Shown piece after piece: positions 43,263 to 53,532 of a stretch of DNA of 64,000 nt. Below the pieces are notes generated by a model, which did no database searches, had not been told where the DNA came from, and saw only the letters and a list, made by a program, of their open reading frames with translations. Numbering within the stretch: position 1 is the stretch's first letter; each line of letters begins with the position of its first letter. The stretch is from the NCBI GenBank assembly GCA_963678675.1, contig OY783198.1, positions 13,650,580 through 13,714,579 on the forward strand, read 5' to 3'. A program made the position numbers and the translations under genes. Source of the DNA: Xiphydria camelus. Lineage: Eukaryota > Arthropoda > Insecta > Hymenoptera > Xiphydriidae.

Positions 43263-44695
43263 ATTTCCAGCACAGCATCGATATTTTGCTGCACCTATAT
43301 TCTTCTGGGATATAAAAACCCTATATAATTCAGCCCTAACAAGTACAATCTTATCGAGCTGTACCTTATCGAGGAGATCTTTCAACGTAATGATTCCGAA
43401 ATGCTTCTATGCTGTTCTGCAACATTCGCGAATTTATCGAAAAATATATATTATGAGTAAAGAGGAATGTTTCTAACATACGGTAATGTTCACGAATATT
43501 GTAAAATATCGCAGGAATGTTACAGAAAAGTTGCTTGCAAAATCGTGCTTTGCGGGGTGTAAATGATGATATTTTGTAATTTCCATCGTTACACCAAAGG
43601 TAAAGAAGAGATGAAATACCGTATGTCCCACTCTGTACGGGCCAGTTTGAAGTTACCTTCGGGGAGGCTTGGTCGGTACTTGAGTCATTTAATACCGGTA
43701 GAAGTCGAGTCGGTAGTTAGAGTTGGTGTCAATTCGGGTGATCGAAGCGTCTAACTTCGAAATTATGAATTTGTGAATAATGGAAATGACTCACCATTAT
43801 TCACAAATTCATAATTTCGAGGATAGACGCTTCGATCTCCCGAATTGACACCAACTCTAACTACCGACTCGACTTCTACCGGTATTAAATGTTTTGATTA
43901 CCGACCAAGCCTCCCTGAAGGTAACTTTCAAACTGGCCCGTACAGAGTGGGACATACGGTAGAAGTGAGGTACATACATGCACACTTCACGTTTGACAGG
44001 TCGGTATATAAATTGAAACTTGTGATAGTATAATATGAAAGAGGAAAAACTTATATCGACAAAGAAAAAATAATAATAAAGTAGTTACTCCATTATTGTA
44101 ATCCAATAACATTGTATCACTTATTTTTCTGCCACGACTTTATTTGCTGATAGCGAAGAAAAATCAAATTTATTGGTTGATCCATCCACTATCAACAATC
44201 AAAGTCGTGGCAGAAAAATAAGAGATATAATGGAATTGGATTACAATAATAGAGTAACTACTTTATTTTTTTTTTCTTTATCGATATAAGTTTTTCGTCT
44301 TTCGTATTATACAATCACAAATTTAAATATATATACCGACTTGTCAAACGTGAAGTGTACATGTACCTCACTTCTCTTTCATCTCTTCTTCGCCTCTGGT
44401 GTAACGATGGATTACAAAAATATCACCATTTGCACCCCACAAAGCACATTCTTGCAAGTAACTTTTCTGTAACATTCCTGCGATATTTTACAATATTCGT
44501 GAACACTACCGTATGTTAGAAATATATACTTCTCGATAAAAACGTTTCGGAATCATTATGTCGAAAAATCTCCCCGATAAGGTATAGTCCGATAAGATTG
44601 TACTTGTTCGGGCTGAATTATATAGGGTTTTTATAATTATTTTAGGAAGTTCCAGAAGAATATAGATGCAGCAAAATATCGATGCTCTGCTAGAA
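43263..44695. mobile_element. Large foldback with arms of about 540 bp, left arm carrying a later MITE
   Basis: The left arm begins near CAGCATCGATATTTTGCTGC at 43272 and its complement ends near 44690. The centre lies at about 44165. The left arm is interrupted by the CCGTATGT-family element at 43619-43959, while the right arm is uninterrupted at the matching place (about 44374). The right arm runs straight into the transposase remnant at 44640, so the foldback probably derives from the end of that transposon. Confidence 0.75.
43619..43959. mobile_element. CCGTATGT-family foldback, copy 4
   Basis: 341 bp, CCGTATGTCCCACTCTGTAC at the left and its complement at the right, flanked by TA (43617-43618 and 43960-43961). 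The other arm of the surrounding foldback reads GATGAAAGAGAAGTGAGG where this arm has GATGAAATA, the element, then TAGAAGTGAGG. That is an unoccupied version of the site. Confidence 0.9.
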
Positions 44696-45490
44696 AGAGT
44701 AAGGAATAACCCTTGAAAGAATATTCAGGCTATGGCAAGAAAGGTTAGAATCAGAGGTTAGCAAGTCTACGGTTAGAAGGATGAAACATGCCCAAGTCGT
44801 ATTCAGCCTTGAGAAGATTTATTTTCAATATTGGACCAAAGGTACGGCAATCCAGCAGTCTCATAACCGACAGAAATTACGAAAGAGATTTATGTTAAAT
44901 TATCTTAACAAATATTTATTTAAGAAATTACATCCCATAAAACACGTCTTTACAAGTAATTTTTCTGATATTCTTGCGATATTTTGCAATATTTTTGAAC
45001 ACTACCCTATGTTAGAAATATATCTTTCTCGATAAATTCACAAAGTTGCAAAACGTTATAGAAACATTTTGGAATCATTACATTGCAAGAAACAGCTCAA
45101 TAAGACAGCTCGATAAAATTGTACTTGTCAGAGCTGAATTATATATGTGATTTCTATAATTATTTTAGAAAGACCTGAAAGAATACGAGAGCAGTGGAAC
45201 ATCGATGCTCTCCTAGAGAGAATAAGACTATAGGAAATAGAAAAGAATGTTCATCCTTTTAAAATGAAGTACATACATGCACCGGAGAAAGCAAATCCAG
45301 CTCGACGAATGAACTATTCCGACTGGTTTTTGGAACGGCAAGTGGACGATCCCTCGTTCGTCAGAAGATTTTGTTCACAGATGAATCGAAATTCTACAAC
45401 GAAGGATTAGTGAATAATCACAACGCCCACTATTGGTCCGTGAGAAATCCTCACTGGGTAGAAGAAGTCGAAGGCTATGGAGTGGAGGCG
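44640..45490 (+). pseudogene. IS630/Tc1-mariner-type transposase remnant
   Basis: After an N-terminal scrap (KNIQAMARKVRIRG, about 44720-44760) the clearest block is at 45350-45480: ILFTDESKFYNEGLVNNHNA then HYWSVRNPHWVEEV. The FTDE.F and HYWS.NPHW motifs are typical of an insect Tc1/mariner-like family, with the second catalytic Asp in TDES. Between them, 44950-45225 repeats much of 44440-44720 in the same orientation. Stops are frequent and the third catalytic residue is not present. Confidence 0.6.
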
Positions 45491-45593
45491 ATGAACTAAA
45501 AATAAAATAAAATTTAGTATATATAAATCGAAACTTGTAGTAGGAAGGCAGAGGGCAAGCACCGATGAGAAAAAAAATAGAAATATAGTTATT

Positions 45594-45707
45594 TTCGTTA
45601 TTAGGGCGTGAAGCGCTGTTTCTAACGAGTGTGAAGTTTGCCGCACGAGCGAAGCGAGTACGGCAATCACACTCGTTAGAACGGCGCGAAACAACCGAAT
45701 AACGAAT
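45594..45707. repeat. Hairpin repeat, TTCGTTATT ends
   Basis: TTCGTTATT at the left and AATAACGAA at the right enclose an inner inverted pair, TCTAACGAGTGTGA/TCACACTCGTTAGA. The centre is CG-rich (GCACGAGCGAAGCGAGT). It lies directly beside the TIR element at 45712. Confidence 0.65.
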
Positions 45708-45711
45708 TCTA

Positions 45712-45872
45712 TTTTTTGTCACTAAGTGTCAAATACGAGGTTGACGATTTCACGCACTGCGCAGCTTATTTCACGCACTGCGAAACTTTTCACGAATTGG
45801 TGTGTGAAAGATGATTTCACATGCGTCGAGGACGTCCATGAAACCGAGTATTTGACACTGAGTGACAAAAAA
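45712..45872. mobile_element. Small TIR element, TTTTTGTCACTAAGTGTCAA ends
   Basis: TTTTTGTCACTAAGTGTCAA and its complement TTGACACTGAGTGACAAAAA bound a 161-bp unit with ACGCACTGCG repeats inside. No coding capacity. Confidence 0.75.
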
Positions 45873-45959
45873 GTATTATAGTTACCCCGATATTGTAGTT
45901 ACTCCGATGTTTTTGTTCTTCTCCCACGACTTAGATTCTCCAATATGTAGAAATATACC

Positions 45960-46526
45960 GTCCTCCCGTACTGACAGTATACATGCATTTTTTACCTCTA
46001 ATATGCCGGAATTAAAAACCTCTAGAACTCTGCGGTACAATGCCACGGTAGGAATATCAAATTCTACCGACATGACATGCTTCGACAAGGTCTGTATCAA
46101 CTTTAGCATTATATTGGGGGCACTGCACTAATCCTGTGGCACATTTTTCTATCTGGGAAAGCCGTGGTAGAAAAGTAGGAGATACGATAGAATTTGATTA
46201 CAATAATGAAGTAATTATTTTATTATCTTTTCTTTATCGATATAATCCCCCTTTCGTATTATCAAAAGTTCCAATTATACATTATCGGAACGCTGTACAG
46301 CTGTACTACCATAATAATATGCTTTCCCAGATAGAAAAATGTGCCACAGGATTAGTGCAGTGCCCTTAATGTACCGCTAAAGTTGATACAGACCTTGTCG
46401 AAGCATGTCATGTCGGTAGAACCTGATATTCCTACCGTGGCATTGTACCGCAGAGTTCTAGAGATTTTTAATTCCGGCATATTGGAGGTAAAAAATGCAT
46501 GTATACTGTCAGTACGGGAAGACGGT
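45960..46526. mobile_element. Foldback element related to the dispersed repeat family
   Basis: Left arm 45960-46165 (CAGTATACATGCATTTTTTA ... ACATGACATGCTTCGACAAG ... GTGGCACATTTTTCTATCTG) is complementary to 46322-46526. The inner segment, 46170-46320, repeats DNA like that in the arms of the foldback at 43263. It is followed by a further inverted partial copy at 46555-46700. Confidence 0.75.
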
Positions 46527-46554
46527 ATATTATCGGAACGCTGTACAGCTGTAC

Positions 46555-47045
46555 TACCATAATAATATGCTTTCCCAGATAGAAAAATGTGCCACAGGAT
46601 TAGTGCAGTGCCCCCAATATACCGCTAAAGTTGATACAGACCTTGTCGAAGCATGTCATGTCGGTAGAACCTGATATTCATACCGTGGCATTGTACCTCA
46701 ATTCTAGAGAATTCTTTTCTACCTAGGTTGATTTTTGACTGCGAAGAAAAATCAAATTTCCGTCAATCCGTCCCGTTCTCGTATGGCGCTGAAAACAAAA
46801 AATAGAATAACCACAAAGATATTTGTTCTGTATAAGGAATGAAAATGAGGTTAAGACAGTCAGTTAGGAAGTTACTTATATGATGCCACTTCTTCCGAGA
46901 TACAGATGTCTCCTTTCCTGCTCTTCATGCACCAGCAACCAGAGAAAAATGACACTGCTTCCGTGCACTGTCTTGATTATTAAAAAAAAATCTAAACTAT
47001 TTGATAATAGCTAGCTGAGCGTCTGTCACATTCACCACTATTGAG
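46555..47045. repeat. Inverted copy of the dispersed repeat at 27745-28200
   Basis: This is the reverse complement of 27745-28200 over about 450 bp with scattered differences and one small gap near 46700. It includes the stretch complementary to CTCCTTTCCTGCTCTTCATG at 46910. Confidence 0.75.
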
Positions 47046-47391
47046 ATTCACTACTCCGATTACACTGAATTTGTACTTTTTATTAACAAGCGCGTCCGAG
47101 GATCGAAAAAATGCGAGGGAAATCGTTTCGCGAATGGAAATATTTTTAAATTTTCAAAAACAACTAAACATTCAAGGAATATATTCTCTCACACACTCTC
47201 ACATACATTTTTGATGGCGTATGCGTGTGGCCGCATCTGTGTACACATTTCCGACCATGGCCGAATACCGCCGAAGACAGGCGGAATTTTTGTGACACTT
47301 TTACATATATATATCGCCCGAGAAATCGGATTCTCGACTTTAATGGGGCGAGGGGCGTGGCTTCGCGTTGCTAAGGAAAAATCTCGGTTAA
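47046..47391. other. Flank of the long-TIR element, partly repeated inverted inside it
   Basis: No gene. The segment 47270-47388 (GACAGGCGGAATTTTTGTGA ... TTGCTAAGGAAAAATCTC) recurs in complement at 47640-47758, just inside the left arm of the next element. This indicates an older inverted structure beneath it. Confidence 0.5.
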
Positions 47392-47756
47392 TCAAGAGAC
47401 ACGGTAGTGTCTCGCGGCATGTTCATTCAAGTCGTCAGTACGACGCCGCCAGCGCTGTCGCCGCGAGCACCCGTGTATCTTTACAGGAAAAATGTCTGCC
47501 CGCTTCGACCCTCAATTTTAACATCGAATTTTCTCAATAAATATACGGTTATAACCAAAACTATGCTTAGTTACGCCATATAAATCGACTATTCTCTATC
47601 GATAGGGACCAGAGTAAATGTTGTAAGTTACATATTAACAGAGATTTTTCCTTAGCAACGCGAAGCCACGCCCCTCGCCCCATTAAAGTCGAGAATCCGA
47701 TTTCTCGGGCGATATATATATGTAAAAATGTCACAAAAATTCCGCCTGTGATTTAG

Positions 47757-49281
47757 TGAAGGCAAAATTTGTATATGATCAGTTTGCGAAGGCACCGGAA
47801 AAATTTTAGCAGGTTTTTGGATGTAAATGGTGTCGTAAGGCATGTATTGAGTACTATTCTGGACAATAGAAGTAAAGACACTCATGCGTTTGTCATTAAG
47901 ACATTCACCGTTCTCAATTTTCTGTATTTCTTCTCGTTGAAGAAGTAGAAGATCCAATGAATTGTGGTAATTTTTGCCACGTTACTACTCTTTTAGTGAC
48001 CCTTATCACCACTTGTTGCGAAGCATACGAATGTTCAGATAAAATATAATTCTGAGAATTTGGTATTGATTGTTGCTCTTCACCGGTTTCTACGGGATCG
48101 CTGAGGTGTATGCGATAAAAAGAAGAATGATCAACGTCCATCGTACCAATCAATAGCTCCCTTTATTTTTAGACTTATCATTGACATCGACACAGATACA
48201 AAAATCTAAGCCAGCGTAACATCTATAGATTATTTTGAAGTTACGAAACTGAAAGAATCATTATGAACAGCAACGATATGTATAGCATTGTCGAGCGTCT
48301 TGGTCTTGATATTCCATCGAGTTCCAGGACTTACCTCCACAAAATTAGTACGAGTATGTTTCGCATCCCTTACAATAATTATATATACCGTGTGTACTTC
48401 TTCTATCAGCTTCTGTTTTTCATCATCGTCAAAGTTCATGTACCATTTAACCATTTAGCCAGTCGAGTCTTTCCAGCTCTGTTTTGAATTAGAATGAATC
48501 GTATCTGTCAAACGGAATTTGCGGTTGCAAATTTCTCCTTTCGTTTCCAGATTATCGTTTATTATTCAAATACACATGCCATTATTTTGTCGGATCGTTA
48601 CGGTTGACAGATGATAGATAATAATCAATGCTTCGAGAGGTACTGTTTTACCAGCATAGAGCAGACGGAATAGCGATCTCGCATCAAGCTATCGGAGAAA
48701 ACGCCATCTGTGTGAAACTCATGACACTAAAAAACACGGGATTCGGAACGGGTTTTATAATTGTTAAATACCGTATGTCCCACTCTGTACGGGCCAGTTT
48801 AAAGTTACCTTCGGGGAGGCTTGGTCGGTACTTGAGTCATTTAATACCGGTAGAAGTCGAGTCGGTAGTTAGAGTTGGTGTCAATTCGGGAGATCGAAGC
48901 GTCTAACCTCGAAATTATGAATTTGTGAATAATGGTGAGTAATTTCCATTATTCACAAATTCATAATTTCGAAGTTAAACGCTTCGATCACCCGAATTGA
49001 CACCAACTCTAACTACCGACTCGACTTCTACCGGTATTAAATGACTCAAGTACCGACCAAGCCTCCCCGAAGGTAACTTCAAACTGGCCCGTACAGAGTG
49101 GGACATACGGTACGGAGAGTGTTTTCAAGTACGATAATAAACATTAACAAGCATCTTTAACGCGTGTTTTGGCAATATTTATATACATATGACATAAGAA
49201 GAGCATTTTTTATAGCGCCCGCTGTTGTCTATAACCATTGTCAGCTGGAAAAACGGTAGTGAAATATCGCGTATAGGTTAA
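47757..49281 (-). pseudogene. Ulp1/SENP-like gene, copy B (truncated)
   Basis: An inverted copy of 41089-42280 with very few differences. The upstream frame (48230-48454) differs from copy A by one residue (NAIHIV for NATHIV) in the part I compared. The copy ends at QILPSLNH, just at the catalytic His, where foreign DNA joins, so the Asp and Cys blocks are lost. A 340-bp foldback at 48771-49110 interrupts the upstream part. Confidence 0.75.
48771..49110. mobile_element. CCGTATGT-family foldback, copy 5
   Basis: 340 bp, CCGTATGTCCCACTCTGTAC and complement, flanked by TA at 48769-48770 and 49111-49112. Copy A of the surrounding gene has the empty site (complement of GTTAAATACGGAGAG at about 41270), where this copy reads GTTAAATA, the element, then TACGGAGAG. 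Insertion with TA duplication is therefore directly shown. Confidence 0.95.
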
Positions 49282-49525
49282 TATGTAACTTACAACATTT
49301 ACTCTGGTCTCTATCGATAGAGAATAGTCGATTTATATGGCGTAACTAAGCATAGTTTTGGTTATAACCGTATATTTATTGAGAAAATTCGATGTTAAAA
49401 TTGAGGGGTGAAGGGAGCAGACATTTTTCCTGTAAAGATACACGGGTGCTCGCGGCGACAGCGCTGGCGGCGTCGTACTGACGACTTGAATGAACATGCC
49501 GCGAGACACTACCGTGTCTCTTGAT

Positions 49526-50120
49526 GAAGTTGTAAGCAGCTTTGTCTCCTCTTCTTACGAGTACCTACTTTGTCTCCATCAGGGGTGAGTCGAAAAGCAG
49601 ATTCATCGCAATTAAAAACCCTTGAAGGGTCTACGCCTATTAGATTTTTTTCTGTCAAATAGTTTCTCACTTCTTGGAACCAATTGCGAATACCGCCTTC
49701 TGTCACTAATGTTCGTACATAATTTAAATTTTGAGACATCCTCTGGCAGTTCTGGATGGCGAGAACAAAAAGCTTCGAACCAGTGTCTCCCAGGTCGATC
49801 ATTGACAAATGGATTTTCTATTCTTTTTTTTTAAGCAATAATTGTACACTATTTAACAACTGATCTCTGGTTATGAGAAATCCGTTTTTACCCATAACAA
49901 AAATCCAATTAACTAGTCGTTCCTCTTCTTTTTTACCAAGTACACACTCTGGCCCTCTTCTGCAAATTGAAAGCTTTCTTGTTCCATTTCTTTTGGCCGC
50001 TAATGTTGATTTAGGAATACTAAATTTAGCGCTGGCAGCACTCAGAGATTGTCCTTCACTCACTTCCTTTAATGCTTTTTGTAAGTCTGCTTCTGTATAT
50101 TTTGTTCTTTGGTGATTTAC
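49526..50120 (-). pseudogene. Pogo-like transposase, N-terminal part
   Basis: On the minus strand: KYTEADLQKALKEVSEGQSL then SAASAKFSIPKSTLAAKRNG, a pipsqueak-type helix-turn-helix, then a CENP-B-like second DNA-binding part (EEERLVNWIFVMGKNGFLIT). Next come RIENPFVNDRPGRHWFEAF, GIRNWFQEVRNYL, VFNCDESAF (first catalytic Asp) and finally GDKAAYNF, reached by a frameshift. The coding sequence stops at about 49526 and is continued by NNDKKECITTLF at 39510. No clear ATG is visible; an acceptor-like TTTAAAG precedes the first codons. Confidence 0.8.
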
Positions 50121-50769
50121 TTCTTTAAAAAATTAGTAAAAATTAAAAAAGGTCAACATTTTCAAGTGATTAATAATTTTTTTAGTAATAAAAACAATAA
50201 TTATGAGTAAAAAATGATTTAATTCAAAATATTTTTAGGTTATAAAGTCTGGCCAGAAATGTTAAGTACAAACTGGGCCGACACCAATGTTGCAGTCCCC
50301 ATATGTATATCCCACATTTTTTTATACTATTCATTTTATTTTGTTAAAATCAATTATTTCAGTAAAACATATGATTGTTTATGGACACATAGGTACGTGT
50401 ACTTTTTAATAGATTTTGTACTTACTTTTTGCAACTTAGAGACTTTTGCGACATGGTGTCTCCCTAACCTCAACACTAAAACGTGACCACGCGAGACCGC
50501 CAAATTGTTGATGGTCGGATCTTTGGATTTTCACGGATTTATTAAATATACTTAACCCCTTGCTGCAGGGCGACAACTTTTTGCACCTACAATCCGCAGA
50601 TACTATAGATCGCGACATTTTATACGGTCGGTAATTTGCAAAAAAAATTAAATTACTACATTTAAAATAATAGTAAAAGGTATACAAACTGGGAGGCGTA
50701 CACAAACTGGGCCGTTGACGGTATACCGCTCAGGTGCCGCTAGAGTCATTTATAATTAAATTTGGCTTC
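50121..50769. other. Intergenic DNA, no gene seen
   Basis: Probable 5' region of the pogo-like element. ACAAACTGGG occurs at 50269, 50684 and 50710, echoing 34683-34945. Nothing else recognised. Confidence 0.4.
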
Positions 50770-51050
50770 AGAGCGAAAGTGTCGAACGTCTGCTTTCCCG
50801 GTACCTGTCAGTTCGGGAGATCAAAGTGTAGACTAGAATCTCGAAATCGTCAATTTGTGAATAATGGTAAGTAATTTGTAGAAGTGATAAGAAATAATCA
50901 TTCGGGTTTTTAAACACTGGGGGAATTTCATTGAAGAAACCCGTATGATTATTTCTTATCACTTAAAAATTACTCACCATTATTCAAAAATTCAAGATTT
51001 TGAAATTAAACGCTTCGATCTCCCGAATTGACAGCTATCGGGACACGCTA
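50770..51050. mobile_element. Foldback sharing inner motifs with the CCGTATGT family
   Basis: TCAGTTCGGGAGATCAAAGT and GCTTCGATCTCCCGAATTGA face each other, as in copies 4 and 5, but the CCGTATGT ends are absent. The centre contains a separate hairpin, AAGTGATAAGAAATAATCAT and complement, at about 50886-50966. Confidence 0.65.
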
Positions 51051-51099
51051 ACTGTAGAAACTGAAAGGTTAATTGCAATTTTGCATCACCGTGTGTAGG

Positions 51100-51290
51100 C
51101 TGGTTTATAGCGGACTTCTACATATTCTACAAGTCTTGTAAATTATTAGCTATACACTTGTAGGACTTTTCCCTATTTCCTATAAGTGTCGCGGTGAAGT
51201 TTGTGTTATTTAAGGACTTGTAAGTACAAGTGAATTTCTTACAAGTAATATACTTGTTACACTTGTATGGCTTGTGTTATAGGCCCCTGA
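51100..51290. repeat. Cluster of CTTGTA/TACAAG motifs
   Basis: About ten ACTTGTA-type hexamers in both orientations lie within 190 bp, bounded by GGCTGGTTTATAGCG and GTTATAGGCCCC. Dense short motifs in both directions are typical of subterminal regions of hAT-like elements. No target duplication resolved. Confidence 0.4.
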
Positions 51291-52165
51291 TGACACATTT
51301 TGTTGAGTGCACGATTTCGAATTTTGACTGTTAGGGAGTTTAGGTAACTTTCTTTTCATATTAAATAAGGTTTATAAGGTCTACTTTTTTATAATATATA
51401 AAATAGTGAACTTAAATTAATTTAGCGAAATATTAATTTTACTTTACGCTAATCAGTTACAACTCAGTTTTAACGTGATTGCGCCTTTCCACTTTTGTTT
51501 TTATTTTCTTGTATTCAGATGGAGGACAGGAAAACTAATATTAGTAGTATTTATTAGTGTTAACAAAATTGGCAATTATATGAAAATTATATAAAATAAA
51601 GACTGCTGCAATGTGCTTCTTTGGTTTCAGAGATTAAAATGTCTGAACCGAAAAAGCGACGTTTGGAAATTAGTAAAGATCCTGCGACTTGACTAAAATA
51701 GAATGACGAGCCTTCAAGTAAAGAAGAAAATCTATCAGGTAAAGAAGACGAAGAGGAAATGGAAGAAGCCATTACCGAAAACAGCAGTCATCAATATGAA
51801 TCAGAGCAGGATATCTCTTTAGATGAGGGCGAAACTATATCACACACGTACACAAAGAACCTGGCGGCAAACATATTTACCTTGGCAAAGATAAAATAAC
51901 TAAGTGGAAGAAAAATCGGGGTAACACATTCACGTTAGTGTTCGGTCCCACAATATCATAAAGCTTTTTCCCGGACCAAAACGGAGTGTTCGAGATGCAG
52001 TGACAGAGACTGATTACATAAAATTATTTGTAACCGACAGCAATATTCAAATAATAACTACTTCAACAAACAAATATATGGAAAAAATTAGAAATAATTT
52101 TGAAAGAGCTAATCCTTCGCAAGATAGCGAAAAAAAAGTAATTGTGCATAATAGAAAACCATTTT

Positions 52166-52330
52166 AAAAAAGGAGAGGGGGGTGGAACTCCGATTGGCTT
52201 ACTGGTCTCGACTGAGACTCCGCCGAATCTAACCTAACCTAACCTAACACATTGAAATATAAATAAATAAGATTTGGTAAGGTTAGGTTAGGTTAGGTTA
52301 GGCTAGAACCGGCGGAGCGAGCGAAGCCAC
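52166..52330. repeat. Insertion with two inverted TTAGG-type repeat blocks
   Basis: CTAACCTAACCTAACCTAAC (52229-52248) and GGTTAGGTTAGGTTAGG (within 52281-52302) are inverted to each other around 32 bp of AT-rich DNA. TTAGG is the canonical insect telomere repeat. The unit sits inside the piggyBac gene, whose coding sequence is lost around it. The outer part has GAGACTCCGCCG and CGGCGGAGC. Confidence 0.7.
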
Positions 52331-53194
52331 AAAAGCTATTTGCCTAAAAAGTTACTATTTGCATGCGACATATGTCGCGAGAAACGAAAGGAAGGAAATT
52401 GATAAATTCGCTCCCATAAGAGAAGTTTTTGAGATATTTCTGGCTAACTTTCAAAACAATTTCATTTCAAGTGAGTTCTTGATAATTGAGGAGTAGTTAC
52501 TGGCTTTTAGGGGTCGCTGTGCCTTTAAGCAATACATACCTAGCAAACCATATAGGTATGGAATCAAGATGTTTGCATTAGCGGATGTAAAAACTGCACA
52601 CACCTTTAATTTCGAGCCTTACGTAGAAACCATATAAATTAAGTAACTGAAGAAGATGTGGTTCTTCGATTGGTTCATCCTGTAGAAGGAATAAACCGCA
52701 ATATATAACCGGAGACAATTTAGCAATCTATCACTGACGAAAAAATTATTGGAGGAAGAGAAATTGACTTACGTTTATATGTAATGTATACATTGGTCTC
52801 ATATTGTCCAAAGAAAAATAAGACTGTCATATTGATTTCTTCAATGCATTGTGACAGTTTCATTGACGCGAAGAGTGGTGACAAGAAATTACCGGAAGTA
52901 ATAACCTGTTACAATAAGGCTGGCCGTCCACTGGAGCCGTATTCGTCCGAATAATCAGTCGGCCGACCTATGGCAGACTACGGCCGACTAATCCCAAGAC
53001 AAACGAAGGTGTTCACGCGCGTCTACTGCACACAGCCTGGTCGGCCGAATGCGACCGAACTCGGCCGGCTCACGGTTGGATCCCACTGAAATGGGATTAG
53101 TCGGACGTTAAAAAAGCAAATACGTGAAGGTTCACTAGGTTATTGCAGTTATTTGTGTACTTTTCATTAATAAATAACTATTTTTGGCGAGATC

Positions 53195-53299
53195 ATGGAT
53201 AGTGAGAAACTAATAAGCATAGTAAATGCAAAAACTCCACTGTGGGATATGCATGATAAAAGATATCATCAATTCAACCATTTTGTAATTGATGGGTGA
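53195..53299 (+). pseudogene. Start of the Harbinger MADF/Myb-like protein
   Basis: MDSEKLISIVNAKTPLWDMH then DKRYHQFNHFVIDG, ending at a stop. The pattern (I..V...P.LWD..H..Y) is the beginning of a MADF DNA-binding domain, the usual second protein of PIF/Harbinger elements. Only the first 34 codons remain before the deletion joint. Confidence 0.6.
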
Positions 53300-53532
53300 A
53301 TTGCCTCTAAGATATACTGAAATGTCCCCATATCCATTCTATAATAGTTAAAAAATGTTTCACTGTTCCTCTTTAATTTCTCGTGTAAATGATGAAATTC
53401 TCCTAGATTTTTCCTTTTGCTTAATATGGAGTTGATCCAGCACTTTCTTTTTAAACCACTAGTATCCTTATTAACTTTTAACCGTCGCCTCGCGAGGTAT
53501 GTATTTTCTAGGAAATATAAATCACTATTCAT
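53269..53532 (-). pseudogene. Start of the Harbinger transposase
   Basis: NSDLYFLENTYLARRRLKVN, later LGEFHHLHEKLKRNSETFFN and YYRMDMGTFQYILEAIHPSI. This matches the N-terminal region of Harbinger (HARBI1-like) transposases just before the DDE domain. The catalytic part is deleted. It faces the MADF fragment, and the two meet at the internal joint. Confidence 0.7.

Larger units (their letters stand above)
47392..49524. mobile_element. Long-TIR element carrying Ulp1-like copy B
   Basis: TCAAGAGACACGGTAGTGTC at 47392 and its complement ending at 49524 open inverted arms of about 240 bp (47392-47640 and 49283-49524). The first bases form a hairpin themselves (GAGACACggtaGTGTCTC). The interior holds the minus-strand Ulp1-like copy and the CCGTATGT-family insert at 48771. 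Its right edge is the point where the pogo-like gene resumes. Confidence 0.75.
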
